Assembly (NCBI GenBank): GCA_019359535.1
Contig: JAHHHE010000032.1
Span: forward strand, 1 to 36,365
Source: Gloeocapsa sp. UFS-A4-WI-NPMV-4B04
GTDB taxonomy: Bacteria; Cyanobacteriota; Cyanobacteriia; Cyanobacteriales; Chroococcidiopsidaceae
Length of the DNA stretch: 36,365 nt
Reading direction: 5' to 3'
A model generated the notes under the pieces. It searched no databases. It saw nothing but the letters and a program-made list of their open reading frames with translations, and was not told where the DNA came from. Position 1 is the stretch's first letter, and each line of letters begins with the position of its first letter. Of this stretch, positions 25,389-34,333 are shown piece after piece. The position numbers and the translations under genes are program-made.

Positions 25389-25652
25389 GATGGCTCTCCA
25401 TTTTTGTAGAAAGGCTACCCAGATCGCACCTAATACTGGTTGATCTGCCTTTTAACAACAAGCAGACTCAGTTGGCGGACTAAACTCATGGTATCGTACC
25501 TTTTTCGCTAACAGGAATTGTGTTGCAGTAGGGGAAAGTTATTTTGCGCCGAAACTCCACCAAAGCTGTTTTCCTATTTTTCACACTTGCTGACAGTGCA
25601 ATACTTCCACAAGCACAATGGATTATAGAATCACTAGGCAATTAGCAGCAAA

Positions 25653-26210
25653 ATGTCTTTTAAATCAATTGATCGCATTTTAAGCGCCCTTGAACAGGAA
25701 CAATGGCAAAATCAGCCATTTCAAATTTTGCTCAAGTGTTGGCCTGAGGTTGTAGGTAAAGTAGTTGCAGCGCATACCCGCCCAACCTCAATTCAGCGAG
25801 ACATTTTATGGGTAGCAACTTCTAGTAGTTCCTGGGCGCAGAATCTTGTTTTTGAGCGCCCACGCATTTTGCAAAAGTTAAACCCGCAGTTGCCCAGTCC
25901 TTTAGTTGATATTCGGTTTTCTACAGCGCAGTGGCAAAGCTCGAAAGAAAACACTTTAGCGAATCTAAATAACCCAAATCCCCATTTAGGGCGCGAACAT
26001 CCTAGCTTTATTAGAGATACACCTCAAATACCCAAAAATCCCGATTCGCCTGGTTCTAACAATCCGAATGCCACTTTTCAACACTGGGCTAAAGTGATGC
26101 AAGCGCGATCGCAGAACTTACCCCTTTGTCCCCAGTGCAATTGTCCTACTCCTGCTGGCGAACTTCAACGCTGGACAATCTGCTCATTTTGCGCCGCAAA
26201 GCATTGGTAA
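25653..26210 (+). CDS. DUF721/DciA-family protein with C-terminal zinc ribbon
   Basis: This 185-aa protein has an N-terminal DUF721 (DciA-like) domain at about 5-92, with WPEVVGKVVAAHTRP, ILWVATSSSSWAQNLVFERPRIL and VDIRFSTAQW. A low-complexity Asn/Pro linker (about 95-140) follows. It ends in a cysteine cluster, LCPQCNCPTPAGEL and TICSFCAAKHW (Cys159, 162, 177, 180), which should bind zinc. DciA proteins load the replicative helicase DnaB in bacteria lacking DnaC/DnaI, so a replication role is plausible. The zinc ribbon is not part of the classical DciA. The start is ATG 25653. It is divergent from the pspA paralogue. Confidence 0.83.
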   Translation: MSFKSIDRILSALEQEQWQNQPFQILLKCWPEVVGKVVAAHTRPTSIQRDILWVATSSSSWAQNLVFERPRILQKLNPQLPSPLVDIRFSTAQWQSSKENTLANLNNPNPHLGREHPSFIRDTPQIPKNPDSPGSNNPNATFQHWAKVMQARSQNLPLCPQCNCPTPAGELQRWTICSFCAAKHW

Positions 26211-26645
26211 AGTACCAACGTCAAGAATAATACTCATGAAAAGTACTTAATTTCTTTTTACTAGCAAACTATTATAATTTTGTCATCATCAAACTTACTG
26301 ATAAATCATTAAGAGTTATTAGTATATCGCTGATTATCAACTGCAACTATTATTAAAAAACTTAAAATCTCCTATTAATTTTTAGTTTTCTGCTAATTAC
26401 CAGTTTTAGTTTCCGGGTTTTTACTTAAATTTTATTTTGATCCCTGCGTTGTTCTAAGCAAATCTACTATGTCTATAAAATAGTTAATGTATCGTAATAT
26501 AACAAGATAATAAAGAAATTATAAAATTATTTTTTAAGGGAAGAGCGCTGAAATATAGACTAGGTAATCGTTATAGTTGCTCTAGAGTGCATTGAGCTAT
26601 AAATGCAAAATATAAAGTGATAGATGATTCCTACATAGCACTTGT
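26211..26645. other. Very AT-rich intergenic region upstream of the cysteine-motif gene
   Basis: These 435 bases have little GC and no supported reading frame, despite a minus-strand open frame that extends in from the next gene. No hairpin or repeat of note was seen. The region should contain the promoter for the gene at 26646. Confidence 0.5.
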
Positions 26646-26936
26646 ATGAAACCCCAATTCTTAACTTCTGCCTGCCGATATTGTCGCCATTACCAACCAG
26701 AAGGACGACGCGGTGGTATGTGCCAAATGCTTGGGGGAACAGTTCAAGGCAGCTGGAAAGCTTGTGCTTTAGTGTTGCCAACGTTTGCACCCTCGTGGGA
26801 ATATTTGGAAGAGATGATGCTTTTGCCTGACAAAACACCTCTGCTATCCAATGTTTGTACGCTAGATTCTCAGGTAAACTCAGAAGAACATTCAGGCTTG
26901 ACACCAGAACCCAAAAAGCTGCCGTTGCTAGTCTAG
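26646..26936 (+). CDS. Conserved cyanobacterial cysteine-motif protein, unknown function
   Basis: This 96-aa protein has an N-terminal motif ACRYCRHYQPEGRRGGMCQ with Cys10, Cys13 and Cys26, then Cys40 in GSWKACALVLPTFAPSW. The four cysteines could bind zinc or an iron-sulfur cluster. I recall the CRYCR-H/Y-Y-x-PEGRRGG-x-CQ pattern in other cyanobacteria, which is why this frame is preferred over the overlapping frames at 26642-26830 (plus) and 26560-26904 (minus). The tail after residue 60 is polar and probably disordered. No function is assigned. The gene is isolated, flanked by AT-rich gaps on both sides. Confidence 0.75.
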   Translation: MKPQFLTSACRYCRHYQPEGRRGGMCQMLGGTVQGSWKACALVLPTFAPSWEYLEEMMLLPDKTPLLSNVCTLDSQVNSEEHSGLTPEPKKLPLLV

Positions 26937-27221
26937 GGTTAAACAGATGTTTTGACTGAATCTAACAATCACAAAAATTAGTCAATCTCTTAACATCTCA
27001 AATACTTGAGCTACATCTTTGAATTTAATTAAATTAAATAGCTTGACGTAGTACAAGGTTAAGAGTTAAGAACTTGAACACTTTGTAAGTTATTCTTTGC
27101 TCTCAAAAAGAAATCTAGAGCTTCACTTAAATATCCTACAGAAAGCAGACTACAGCATGACATTCAACTGCGTAAGTCGTATAAGGTAATGTTTTTTTAA
27201 ACAACATCTCCAAAATTTGTT

Positions 27222-28055
27222 TCAAGGTAGCCAAGGGTATTGGCGAAAATTTGGTTGACGTTTTTCTAAAAACGCTTGTTTACCTTCAGATCCTTCCTCG
27301 GTCATATAATAAAGTAAAGTGGCGTTACCTGCTAATTCTTGTAAACCAGCTTGACCGTCACAGTCAGCGTTAAAGGCAGCTTTTAGACATCGAATAGCAA
27401 TTGGGCTTTTTTCTAAAATTTCGTTAGCCCACTGGATGCCTTCAAGTTCGAGCTGTTCTATAGGGACAACGCAATTAATCAAACCCATTTCTAGCGCCTG
27501 CGCCGCAGTGTATTGGCGACAGAGAAACCAAATCTCCCGCGCCTTTTTTTGCCCAACAACACGGGCAAGATAGCTAGCGCCAAAACCACCATCAAAACTG
27601 CCTACTTTGGGACCTGTTTGACCAAAAATTGCATTATCGGCGGCAATTGTGAGATCGCAAATCAGGTGCAAAACGTGACCACCTCCGATCGCATATCCAG
27701 CAACAAGGGCAATCACAACCTTGGGCATTGAGCGAATCAGACGTTGGAGATCGAGTACATTTAAACGTGGAATGCCGCGTTCATCGACATAACCAGCACT
27801 TCCGCGTACACTTTGATCGCCGCCAGCGCAGAAAGCATATTTACCATCGATGTGAGGGCCAGCACCGGTAAATAAGACAACGCCAATGCTAGTATCTTCG
27901 CGGGCATCATTGAAAGCATCATACAGTTCAAAAACTGTTTGAGGACGAAAGGCGTTGCGCTTATGTGGCCGATTAATAGTAATTTTGGCGATACCGTCGG
28001 TTTTGTGGTACAGGATGTCTTCGTAGGTTTTGGCGGTTTGCCAGTTCATTTGCAT
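27222..28055 (-). CDS. menB: 1,4-dihydroxy-2-naphthoyl-CoA synthase
   Basis: This crotonase-fold enzyme of about 277 aa closes the naphthoate ring from o-succinylbenzoyl-CoA, a step of phylloquinone/menaquinone synthesis needed for photosystem I. Seen: the oxyanion-hole segments [11 protein letters not shown] and [24 protein letters not shown], and [21 protein letters not shown], typical of the bicarbonate-dependent type, then [11 protein letters not shown]. The ATG at 28053-28055 follows an open TTG codon; another ATG two codons later is equally possible. It is cytosolic. It is divergent from pdhB, with a 160-bp promoter region between. No other men gene is adjacent. Confidence 0.96.
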   Translation of the reverse strand: MQMNWQTAKTYEDILYHKTDGIAKITINRPHKRNAFRPQTVFELYDAFNDAREDTSIGVVLFTGAGPHIDGKYAFCAGGDQSVRGSAGYVDERGIPRLNVLDLQRLIRSMPKVVIALVAGYAIGGGHVLHLICDLTIAADNAIFGQTGPKVGSFDGGFGASYLARVVGQKKAREIWFLCRQYTAAQALEMGLINCVVPIEQLELEGIQWANEILEKSPIAIRCLKAAFNADCDGQAGLQELAGNATLLYYMTEEGSEGKQAFLEKRQPNFRQYPWLP

Positions 28056-28156
28056 CAAGTTAAAAGTGCGATCGCGCGCTGTGTCCGCTTGAGAATTTTA
28101 ACTTAAGAATTGGAATCAAGGCGACCTGAAAATAAGCGTAATTGCGATCGCGTACA

Positions 28157-28184
28157 TTTACAAATCTCAATAAGCTAATATTCT
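28157..28184 (+). promoter_or_regulatory. Candidate sigma-70-type promoter for pdhB
   Basis: TTTACA (28157-28162) and TATTCT (28179-28184) are separated by 16 bp and lie 33 bp upstream of the pdhB ATG. The hexamers differ from consensus by one and two bases. A HIP1-like GCGATCGC lies just upstream. Confidence 0.4.
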
Positions 28185-28217
28185 AGATTAAGCAATCACA
28201 CTTTCAACGCTCAATAA

Positions 28218-29201
28218 ATGGCAGAAACACTATTTTTTAACGCCCTCCGCGCAGCTATTGATGAAGAAATGGCGCGTGACTCAACTGTGTGTGTCCTTGG
28301 TGAAGACGTGGGACACTACGGCGGCTCTTATAAAGTTACCAAAGACTTATACAAAAAATATGGTGACTTACGGGTTTTAGACACCCCAATCGCTGAAAAT
28401 AGCTTTACCGGAATGGCTGTTGGTGCTGCAATGACAGGACTAAGACCAATAATTGAAGGCATGAATATGGGGTTTTTGCTGCTTGCCTTTAACCAAATCT
28501 CGAACAACGCGGGAATGCTGCGCTATACTTCCGGCGGTAACTTTAAAATCCCCTTAGTGATTCGTGGCCCTGGCGGTGTGGGGCGACAATTGGGTGCAGA
28601 ACATTCACAACGACTAGAGGCTTATTTTCAAGCGGTTCCTGGGCTTAAAATTGTTGCCTGTTCGACACCATACAACGCTAAAGGGTTACTGAAAGCAGCG
28701 ATCCGCGATAATAACCCAGTTTTGTTTTTTGAGCACGTTCTACTTTACAACTTGAAAGAAGATTTGCCAGAACAAGAGTACGTGCTGCCTTTAGATAAAG
28801 CAGAAGTAGTGCGACAAGGAAAAGATGTCACAATTTTGACTTACTCGCGGATGCGTCATCATGCGTTGCAAGCGGTAAAGACACTGGAGAAGGACGGCTA
28901 TGATCCAGAAGTGATTGATTTGATATCTTTAAAACCACTTGATTTTGATACTATCGGCGCTTCCGTGAGAAAAACTCATCGAGTGATTATTGTGGAAGAG
29001 TGCATGAAAACTGGCGGTATTGGTGCAGAACTAACGGCTTCAATTAACGATCGCTTGTTTGACGAACTCGATGCACCCGTACTGCGGCTATCTTCCCAAG
29101 ATATTCCTACTCCTTACAATGGCGCTTTGGAGCGATTAACAATTGTCCAACCAGAGCAAATTGTCGAAGCAGTACAGAAAATGGTAGGACTGCGGGTTTA
29201 G
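28218..29201 (+). CDS. pdhB: Pyruvate dehydrogenase E1 component, beta subunit
   Basis: This 327-aa E1-beta subunit, with E1-alpha, decarboxylates pyruvate using thiamine diphosphate and passes the acetyl group to lipoyl-E2. Seen: the opening [35 protein letters not shown] (28-42), [19 protein letters not shown] (54-72) with the ThDP-activating Glu60, [20 protein letters not shown], and the C-terminal transketolase domain ([31 protein letters not shown]). The length matches the cyanobacterial/plastid subunit. The genes for E1-alpha and E2 are not in the window, as is usual for cyanobacteria, where they are scattered. The secD operon follows on the same strand 160-180 bp downstream. Confidence 0.96.
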   Translation: MAETLFFNALRAAIDEEMARDSTVCVLGEDVGHYGGSYKVTKDLYKKYGDLRVLDTPIAENSFTGMAVGAAMTGLRPIIEGMNMGFLLLAFNQISNNAGMLRYTSGGNFKIPLVIRGPGGVGRQLGAEHSQRLEAYFQAVPGLKIVACSTPYNAKGLLKAAIRDNNPVLFFEHVLLYNLKEDLPEQEYVLPLDKAEVVRQGKDVTILTYSRMRHHALQAVKTLEKDGYDPEVIDLISLKPLDFDTIGASVRKTHRVIIVEECMKTGGIGAELTASINDRLFDELDAPVLRLSSQDIPTPYNGALERLTIVQPEQIVEAVQKMVGLRV

Positions 29202-29378
29202 TAGTTAGGAGAGAACAATCGCTTAATCTCGCATTAGTGGGGCAAAATAGTTGTTGTGAGTGAGCGCGATTGATAAGCGATCGCGGGAGAAAATAATCAT
29301 AACTCCGGGCAGACTACATCAGCACTGCCCCTATAAAAAAACTCAAAACTTAAAATTATTTTGGCAGTGGGTCATGGT

Positions 29379-30788
29379 ATGCAAAGACAGCGATCGCTAT
29401 TAGCTTTGATTTTAGTTTTGGTAATTGCCGCAATTGTGACGATTATTAAAATTCCTATTCCCTTGGGATTAGACCTCCAGGGAGGCTCTCAGCTAACTAT
29501 TCAGGTGAAGCCTTCGGCAGAAAAAAAGGAAATCACTGAACGCGATTTGGAGGCAGTTCAAAGAGTAGTAGAAAATCGGATTAACGGTCTTGGCGTGTCT
29601 GAAGCAGTGGTACAGACAGTAGGACAGGATCAGATCCTGGTTCAGTTACCAGGGGTAAGCGATCCAGAACAGGCAGAACGAGTGCTAGGCGGTACGGCCC
29701 AACTTGAGTTTCGAGAGCAAAAGCCAGGTACTGAAACACAACTTTTCGCTTTTCAAGCGTCTCGACAAGAACTGAAAGCAAAGCAGGAACAGCTAAGAAA
29801 AAGTGAGGACACTGCGGCAATTGCCAAAAATCAGGAAGCATTAAGACAAAACAGTGAAGCGATTACTGAATTGTTTGAAAGCAGAGGTTTAACTGGTAAA
29901 AACCTGCAAGATGCTTTTGGCGAACCCACCCAAACAAGTGATAACTGGAATGTTGCGATCCGCTTTGATCAACGCGGCGGTGAAATGTTTGCGGCATTAA
30001 CAAAAAACCTCGCGGGTACAGGTCGTAGTATTGGTATTTTTCTAGACAAGGAATTAATTAGCGCTCCCACTGTTGGTCCTGAATTTGCTACCTCTGGGAT
30101 TGCAGGTGGTAGTGCCGTGATTACTGGTCGCTTTACAGCACAAGAAGCAAATGACCTAGCAATTCAAATACGGGGTGGCTCATTACCCGTACCAGTAGAA
30201 ATCGTAGAAAACCGCACCGTTGGGGCAACTTTGGGACGAGATAGCATTCAACGCAGCATTTACGCTGGTATTGGCGGTCTGACTTTAGTGTTGATCTTCA
30301 TGGTGGTTTATTATCGGCTACCAGGCTTAATCGCTGATATAGCGTTAATTATCTACTCTTTGCTGACATGGGCTTGCTTTGCCCTTTTAGGCGTTACCTT
30401 GACTCTCCCAGGCATCGCTGGATTTGTCCTCAGTATTGGTATGGCTGTTGATGCGAATGTTTTAATTTTTGAGCGCACAAGAGAAGAATTACGCGCAGGT
30501 AAATCTTTATATCGGTCTGTAGAATCTGGTTTCTATCGCGCTTTTTCCAGCATTTTAGACGGCAATGTGACAACAGTGATTGCTTGTGCTGCACTATTTT
30601 GGCTGGGGGCTGGTCTAGTGCGGGGCTTTGCCTTAACTTTGGCTTTGGGAGTAGCAGTGAGTATGTTTACAGCGATTACCTGTAGTCGCACGTTGATGTT
30701 TTTAGCAATTAGCTTGCCTAGCTTGCGTAAGCCAGAACTTTTTTGTCCGAACCTGCCAACATCAAGAAAGGCAGAGGGGGCAACATGA
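29379..30788 (+). CDS. secD: Protein translocase subunit SecD
   Basis: SecD of about 469 aa uses the proton-motive force with SecF to help SecYEG export proteins. Seen: an N-terminal transmembrane helix ([19 protein letters not shown]), the D1 motif [13 protein letters not shown], the large periplasmic P1 domain with [14 protein letters not shown] and [12 protein letters not shown], then five further membrane helices with the conserved [26 protein letters not shown] Gln/Lys-rich insert (about residues 130-165) enlarges P1, as in other cyanobacteria. The ATG at 29379 fits better than the TTG six codons upstream. Its TGA overlaps the secF ATG in an ATGA arrangement, so translation is coupled. 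Confidence 0.96.
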   Translation: MQRQRSLLALILVLVIAAIVTIIKIPIPLGLDLQGGSQLTIQVKPSAEKKEITERDLEAVQRVVENRINGLGVSEAVVQTVGQDQILVQLPGVSDPEQAERVLGGTAQLEFREQKPGTETQLFAFQASRQELKAKQEQLRKSEDTAAIAKNQEALRQNSEAITELFESRGLTGKNLQDAFGEPTQTSDNWNVAIRFDQRGGEMFAALTKNLAGTGRSIGIFLDKELISAPTVGPEFATSGIAGGSAVITGRFTAQEANDLAIQIRGGSLPVPVEIVENRTVGATLGRDSIQRSIYAGIGGLTLVLIFMVVYYRLPGLIADIALIIYSLLTWACFALLGVTLTLPGIAGFVLSIGMAVDANVLIFERTREELRAGKSLYRSVESGFYRAFSSILDGNVTTVIACAALFWLGAGLVRGFALTLALGVAVSMFTAITCSRTLMFLAISLPSLRKPELFCPNLPTSRKAEGAT

Positions 30789-31741
30789 AACTTAGTATTA
30801 ATAAAGCGCGAAAATTATGGTGGACAATTTCTGCTGTAACTATTCTTAGTGGTCTGATTGCTGTATTAATTTCCTGGCAACAGTTAGGATCGCCTCTGCG
30901 TCCCAGCTTAGATTTTGTGGGCGGTACTAGGCTACAGTTTGAACTTGATTGTTCCCAACCAAATAATTGCGCTCGACCAATTGATATTACGGCTGTCAGA
31001 GATGTACTGTCTGAACAAGGTTTAGCCAACAGCAGCATTCAAGTTTTGGGTCAAGATCAGCATGGTGTCTCAATTCGTACCAGAACATTAGATGTTGAAC
31101 AACGGACACAGTTGCAAAACGCCTTAAGTCAAAAAATTGGGGCTTTTGCGCCGCAAGCTACTCAAATTGATACTGTTGGACCTACTATCGGTCGCCAGTT
31201 ATTAAGTTCTGGGCTACTCGCTCTAATTGTTTCTTTTGTGGGCATTACAATCTATATCAGCCTGCGGTTTCAGCTAGACTTTGCAGTCTTGGCGATCGTG
31301 GCTCTATTACATGATGTTCTGATCACTGTTGGAGTTTTCGCAATTTTGGGTCTAGTGCTGGGTGTTGAAGTTGACAGCTTATTTATTGTTGCTTTGTTGA
31401 CGATTACGGGTTTCTCAGTTAACGATACCGTAGTGATATATGACCGCATTCGAGAAATCCTGAAAGTTGACACTGACCGCCCGATTAGTGACATTGTGGA
31501 TGATGCCGTAAATCAAACACTAACACGGTCGATTAACACTACATTTACCGTGATGCTGACTTTGTTTGCTCTATTCCTATTTGGGGGAGGAAGCTTGAAA
31601 TACTTTGCTCTCGCCCTAATTGTGGGCTTCACTAGCGGGGCATATTCTAGTATTTTCATTGCTAGTACCATACTTTCTTGGTGGCGCGAACGAACGGGTA
31701 CTAAGCCTCCTGGTGCGATCGCTTCACCGATTGATGCCTAG
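30785..31741 (+). CDS. secF: Protein translocase subunit SecF
   Basis: This 318-aa partner of SecD starts at the ATG (30785) inside the secD stop. An upstream ATG at 30743 is in frame but would overlap secD by 46 bp and is unlikely. Seen: a first transmembrane helix ([19 protein letters not shown]), the conserved [15 protein letters not shown], a small periplasmic domain, and membrane helices containing [32 protein letters not shown] (the essential D and R region) and [19 protein letters not shown]. It is complete. The next membrane-protein gene begins inside its 3' end, so three genes form one coupled operon. Confidence 0.96.
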   Translation: MKLSINKARKLWWTISAVTILSGLIAVLISWQQLGSPLRPSLDFVGGTRLQFELDCSQPNNCARPIDITAVRDVLSEQGLANSSIQVLGQDQHGVSIRTRTLDVEQRTQLQNALSQKIGAFAPQATQIDTVGPTIGRQLLSSGLLALIVSFVGITIYISLRFQLDFAVLAIVALLHDVLITVGVFAILGLVLGVEVDSLFIVALLTITGFSVNDTVVIYDRIREILKVDTDRPISDIVDDAVNQTLTRSINTTFTVMLTLFALFLFGGGSLKYFALALIVGFTSGAYSSIFIASTILSWWRERTGTKPPGAIASPIDA

Positions 31742-32189
31742 TGGCAAGATACTCTCAAATAGCGCTAATCATATGCAACAGCCAGAAGAATTGCCTTTTG
31801 AGTTAGCTGAAACAGATTCTGCACTTGATCCAATTTTTAAGCAGCAAGTACAAAAATTACATCATTTGACTGTTTATGGCAGATGGTTGGTAGTAGCCTT
31901 ACTTTGGCTGACAATTGGCTCTTTAAGCTTGTGGGGTCTGCGTTCAGAAATTGCTTTGTGGCAGCAATACTTTACTTGGGTGGCGGTGCGATATGGGCTT
32001 TTCTACAATCCACTGCCAACCTTTGGACTGGCTTTGTGTATCGGTATGACTGTTTCTGTGTTAGTTTGGCAAAGCCGAAATATTCTTTTAGGACTGCCAC
32101 ACCAAGAACAGCAGCGCTTAGAACAACAAGTTCATAAGATTCGTCAGCAGGGGCCGAGTCATCCACTGTGGAAGAGAGTTTGCCAGTAA
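31734..32189 (+). CDS. Conserved small membrane protein downstream of secDF
   Basis: The protein has about 151 aa from the ATG at 31734, which overlaps the end of secF by 8 bp; an ATG at 31773 is the alternative. It has two predicted transmembrane segments, [19 protein letters not shown] and the later [16 protein letters not shown], and an acidic N-terminal stretch ([19 protein letters not shown]). A basic C-terminal amphipathic helix ([15 protein letters not shown]) ends in [11 protein letters not shown] recall homologues next to secF in other cyanobacteria, but no function is known. Tight coupling suggests an accessory role with SecDF or co-regulation only. It is not a known Sec subunit such as YajC. 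Confidence 0.75.
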   Translation: MPSGKILSNSANHMQQPEELPFELAETDSALDPIFKQQVQKLHHLTVYGRWLVVALLWLTIGSLSLWGLRSEIALWQQYFTWVAVRYGLFYNPLPTFGLALCIGMTVSVLVWQSRNILLGLPHQEQQRLEQQVHKIRQQGPSHPLWKRVCQ

Positions 32190-32290
32190 CAGTTTTACTG
32201 TTTAAGATATGACATTCTCAAGTAGCTAAATAGATGCAATAACGCTAATATTTTGGCAGAATGTAAATTAATATTACAATATAGGGAATT

Positions 32291-32761
32291 ATGGATTGTA
32301 CCTATATTCAATTTTGCGACCGCAAGTCTCAAATTGATCTCAATCAATTGCAAGCGCTGTTTAAATTAGGAGCTTTTTGGGCAGAAGACCGCAGCATTGA
32401 AGATTTAAGCATAGCGATCGCTAACAGTGAACCAGTGGTTAGCGTTTGGGATCAACAGCGACTTATTGGCTTTGCTAGGGCAACTTCGGATGGCATATAT
32501 CGCGCCAACATTTGGGATGTCGTAATTCACCCAGACTATCGCGGCGCTGGACTTGGGCGCAAGTTAGTCGAAACTGTCTTGAGTCATCCGCGCATGAATC
32601 GAGTAGAGCGCGTTTACCTGATGACTACTCACCAGCAGAGTTTCTACGAAAGGATTGGTTTTGAATGCAACTGTAGTACCACGATGGTGTTATACAATCA
32701 GCCGTTACCTAGTTCTCTTCCTGCTCAAGAGATGCATTTTCAGGAATTACCAAGGGGATAG
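32291..32761 (+). CDS. GNAT-family N-acetyltransferase
   Basis: This 156-aa protein has the GNAT fold. Seen: the beta strand RLIGFARATSDGIYRANIWDVVIHPDYRG leading to the acetyl-CoA pyrophosphate loop RGAGLGRKLVE (84-94), and the later VYLMTTHQQSFYERIGFE, the motif B region. It would transfer an acetyl group to an amine; the acceptor is unknown and could be a protein, an aminoglycoside or a polyamine. Its last 53 bp overlap, in the opposite direction, the 3' end of the histidine-kinase-like gene (32709-32761), so both C-terminal tails are encoded on the same DNA. It starts 101 bp after the secDF-linked gene. Confidence 0.88.
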   Translation: MDCTYIQFCDRKSQIDLNQLQALFKLGAFWAEDRSIEDLSIAIANSEPVVSVWDQQRLIGFARATSDGIYRANIWDVVIHPDYRGAGLGRKLVETVLSHPRMNRVERVYLMTTHQQSFYERIGFECNCSTTMVLYNQPLPSSLPAQEMHFQELPRG

Positions 32762-33683
32762 TTACTTGAATCCGAGTTAAAGGGGATTCGTTATCGCTTG
32801 AAATTGGCATAATTTCTAAACGACCTTTGATAGCTTCTATTAGGGCTTGATTTAGCAGTAGAGTTAATCCAGGGGAGGGTACTAGGTTTTGTTTGAGCGG
32901 CTCCCCAAAATTAACTTCAGATTTGATTAAATCAATTGGTTCAGACCAAGTTGCTGGTAGTGGCGCATCAAGCCAGATATAAGTCAATCCTTCTGCGGAT
33001 ATAGACTCAGTTGAAATAATAATACTTCCCTCGTGCATCTGAGTGATGCAAGTATCTACAAGATTTACTAACACCTGTTTCAACCACCGGGGGTCTGCCA
33101 AAATATAAATTTCTGGCTCAGGTGGTAATAGCTGGAGAGTAAAGTTGTGGTTTTCTGCCAGCAGGTGAGTCACATTGTAGACTTCCGCCAAAACATCCGC
33201 TAACGGCAAAGGCTGAATTTCTAGCTTGTTAGTACCGTGTTCTGTTCTAGCAACGTTTAGAATTTCATCAATCAAATTTACGAGCTTCAGTGCTGACTCG
33301 TGAGCTTGGGCTACAAATTCTCGCTCTTCAGCAGGGTCATCACATAAATCCGCCAAAATTAACTGGTGTAGCCCAATCATACTATTGAGAGGCGATCGCA
33401 ATTCATGGGAAGTCCGCACCAAGAACCCCGCTTTAAATTGACTCATTTGGTGCGCCAGTTGATACGCTAACTGTGTTTGTTTCAACTGTTCGGACAACGC
33501 TAGCACTTGCTGTTTATCATCACTCACAGCAGAAACTATTAATTCTGGAGGTAAAATTACTTCATTTTCCCCTAACCCCTGACCCGTGATCCCTGACCCC
33601 TCTTTTACCTGCCCAAATAGCCAACGACTTCCTAAGCCTAAACCTAGTCCAATCCCTAGATATATCCAGTTACTTAAGCTCAT
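32709..33683 (-). CDS. Membrane-anchored histidine-kinase-like protein with degraded ATP-binding domain
   Basis: The protein is 324 aa. It has an N-terminal membrane anchor (about 5-23, WIYLGIGLGLGLGSRWLF), a Gly-rich linker (28-41), a coiled coil (55-82), and a HisKA domain with the phospho-site His93 in TSHELRSPLNSMIGL. The ATPase domain follows (about 195-312). In that domain the N-box NLVDTCITQ keeps Asn207 but has Thr where the Mg-binding Asn should be. No DxGxG G1 motif is visible (YIWLDAPLPATW is in its place), and G2 is reduced to PSPGLTLL. ATP hydrolysis may therefore be lost, making it a phospho-acceptor or scaffold. It sits 7 bp after tsaC in a prmC-tsaC-kinase run. Confidence 0.8.
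   Translation of the reverse strand: MSLSNWIYLGIGLGLGLGSRWLFGQVKEGSGITGQGLGENEVILPPELIVSAVSDDKQQVLALSEQLKQTQLAYQLAHQMSQFKAGFLVRTSHELRSPLNSMIGLHQLILADLCDDPAEEREFVAQAHESALKLVNLIDEILNVARTEHGTNKLEIQPLPLADVLAEVYNVTHLLAENHNFTLQLLPPEPEIYILADPRWLKQVLVNLVDTCITQMHEGSIIISTESISAEGLTYIWLDAPLPATWSEPIDLIKSEVNFGEPLKQNLVPSPGLTLLLNQALIEAIKGRLEIMPISSDNESPLTRIQVTIPLVIPENASLEQEEN
33567..33601. repeat. Five heptamer repeats inside the histidine-kinase-like gene
   Basis: The minus strand reads AGGGGTC, AGGGATC, ACGGGTC, AGGGGTT and AGGGGAA, five 7-bp units and 35 bp in all. They encode the linker EGSGITGQGLGEN between the membrane anchor and the coiled coil. Five heptamers are not a multiple of three, so flanking bases must have adjusted for the frame to stay open. 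Confidence 0.8.
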
Positions 33684-33690
33684 AGTTTGA

Positions 33691-34278
33691 TCAAAACTCT
33701 AATTTAACCGCTCCTTGGCGCAACGTCTCCCAACCATTAGCAGTCCATTTGATCACAGTCGAAGGCAGACCTAAGCTTGGCTCGATTGCTGGTAAATCTG
33801 GAGATGAAATCAAAACGTCGGGAAAATGTTGTTCAATTTCAGCCATTGTTCGCAAGGGCGGTTGACCTGATAAATTGGCGCTGGTGGTGGCAAGAGGACC
33901 AGTTTGTGACAGGATACTCTGAGCGATCACACACTTGGGTACACGCAAACCAATTGTAGTAGTATCAGTAGGATTCATCGCGCTGGGAACAAGCTCTGAC
34001 GCTGGCAGCACCAAAGTTAACGCTCCTGGCCAGTACGATAAAGCCACTTGCTGCCAAATCCGCCATTCATCCGCGCTACCTGTGACAAAAGGCCAAAGAC
34101 TGTCTGGTGTGGCTCCCATCAAAATTAGCGGTTTGTCTTGACTGCGCTGCTTTGCCTTAAAGATCAACTGAGCGCGCTCAGGTAAAACGGCTAAAGCGGG
34201 TACTGTATCTGTAGGAAAGCTTGCCAAATAGCCAGAATTAACTCCAGCTATCAGGTCTATGATTGAAACTTGAGTCAT
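33691..34278 (-). CDS. tsaC: Threonylcarbamoyl-AMP synthase (Sua5/YrdC/YciO family)
   Basis: This 195-aa enzyme makes threonylcarbamoyl-AMP from threonine, bicarbonate and ATP, the first step of t6A37 modification of ANN-decoding tRNAs. Seen: the FPTDTVPALA motif (21-30), KAKQRSQDKPL (41-51) with the Lys/Arg residues that bind triphosphate, LSYWPGALTLVLPAS, TTIGLRVPK, and GPLATTSANLSGQPP with the conserved SxNxSG. The length matches the short TsaC type without a Sua5 C-terminal domain. It lies 55 bp downstream of prmC on the same strand, a common bacterial pairing, and 7 bp upstream of the kinase-like gene. Confidence 0.94.
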   Translation of the reverse strand: MTQVSIIDLIAGVNSGYLASFPTDTVPALAVLPERAQLIFKAKQRSQDKPLILMGATPDSLWPFVTGSADEWRIWQQVALSYWPGALTLVLPASELVPSAMNPTDTTTIGLRVPKCVIAQSILSQTGPLATTSANLSGQPPLRTMAEIEQHFPDVLISSPDLPAIEPSLGLPSTVIKWTANGWETLRQGAVKLEF

Positions 34279-34333
34279 TATGTGGGAGTTAGGGTTGGGA
34301 ATTGGTAATATTTTTAACCCACAGGTATTATCC

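Noticed and set aside
26560-26904. Minus-strand 114-codon frame opposite the cysteine-motif gene
   Set aside because: It lies antisense to a recognisable cysteine-motif protein, shows no family features of its own, and its C-terminal half is translated AT-rich intergenic DNA.
30743-30784. Longer secF start 14 codons upstream
   Set aside because: It would overlap the secD coding region by 46 bp, and the resulting residues are unlike known SecF N-termini; the ATG at 30785 gives the standard ATGA coupling.
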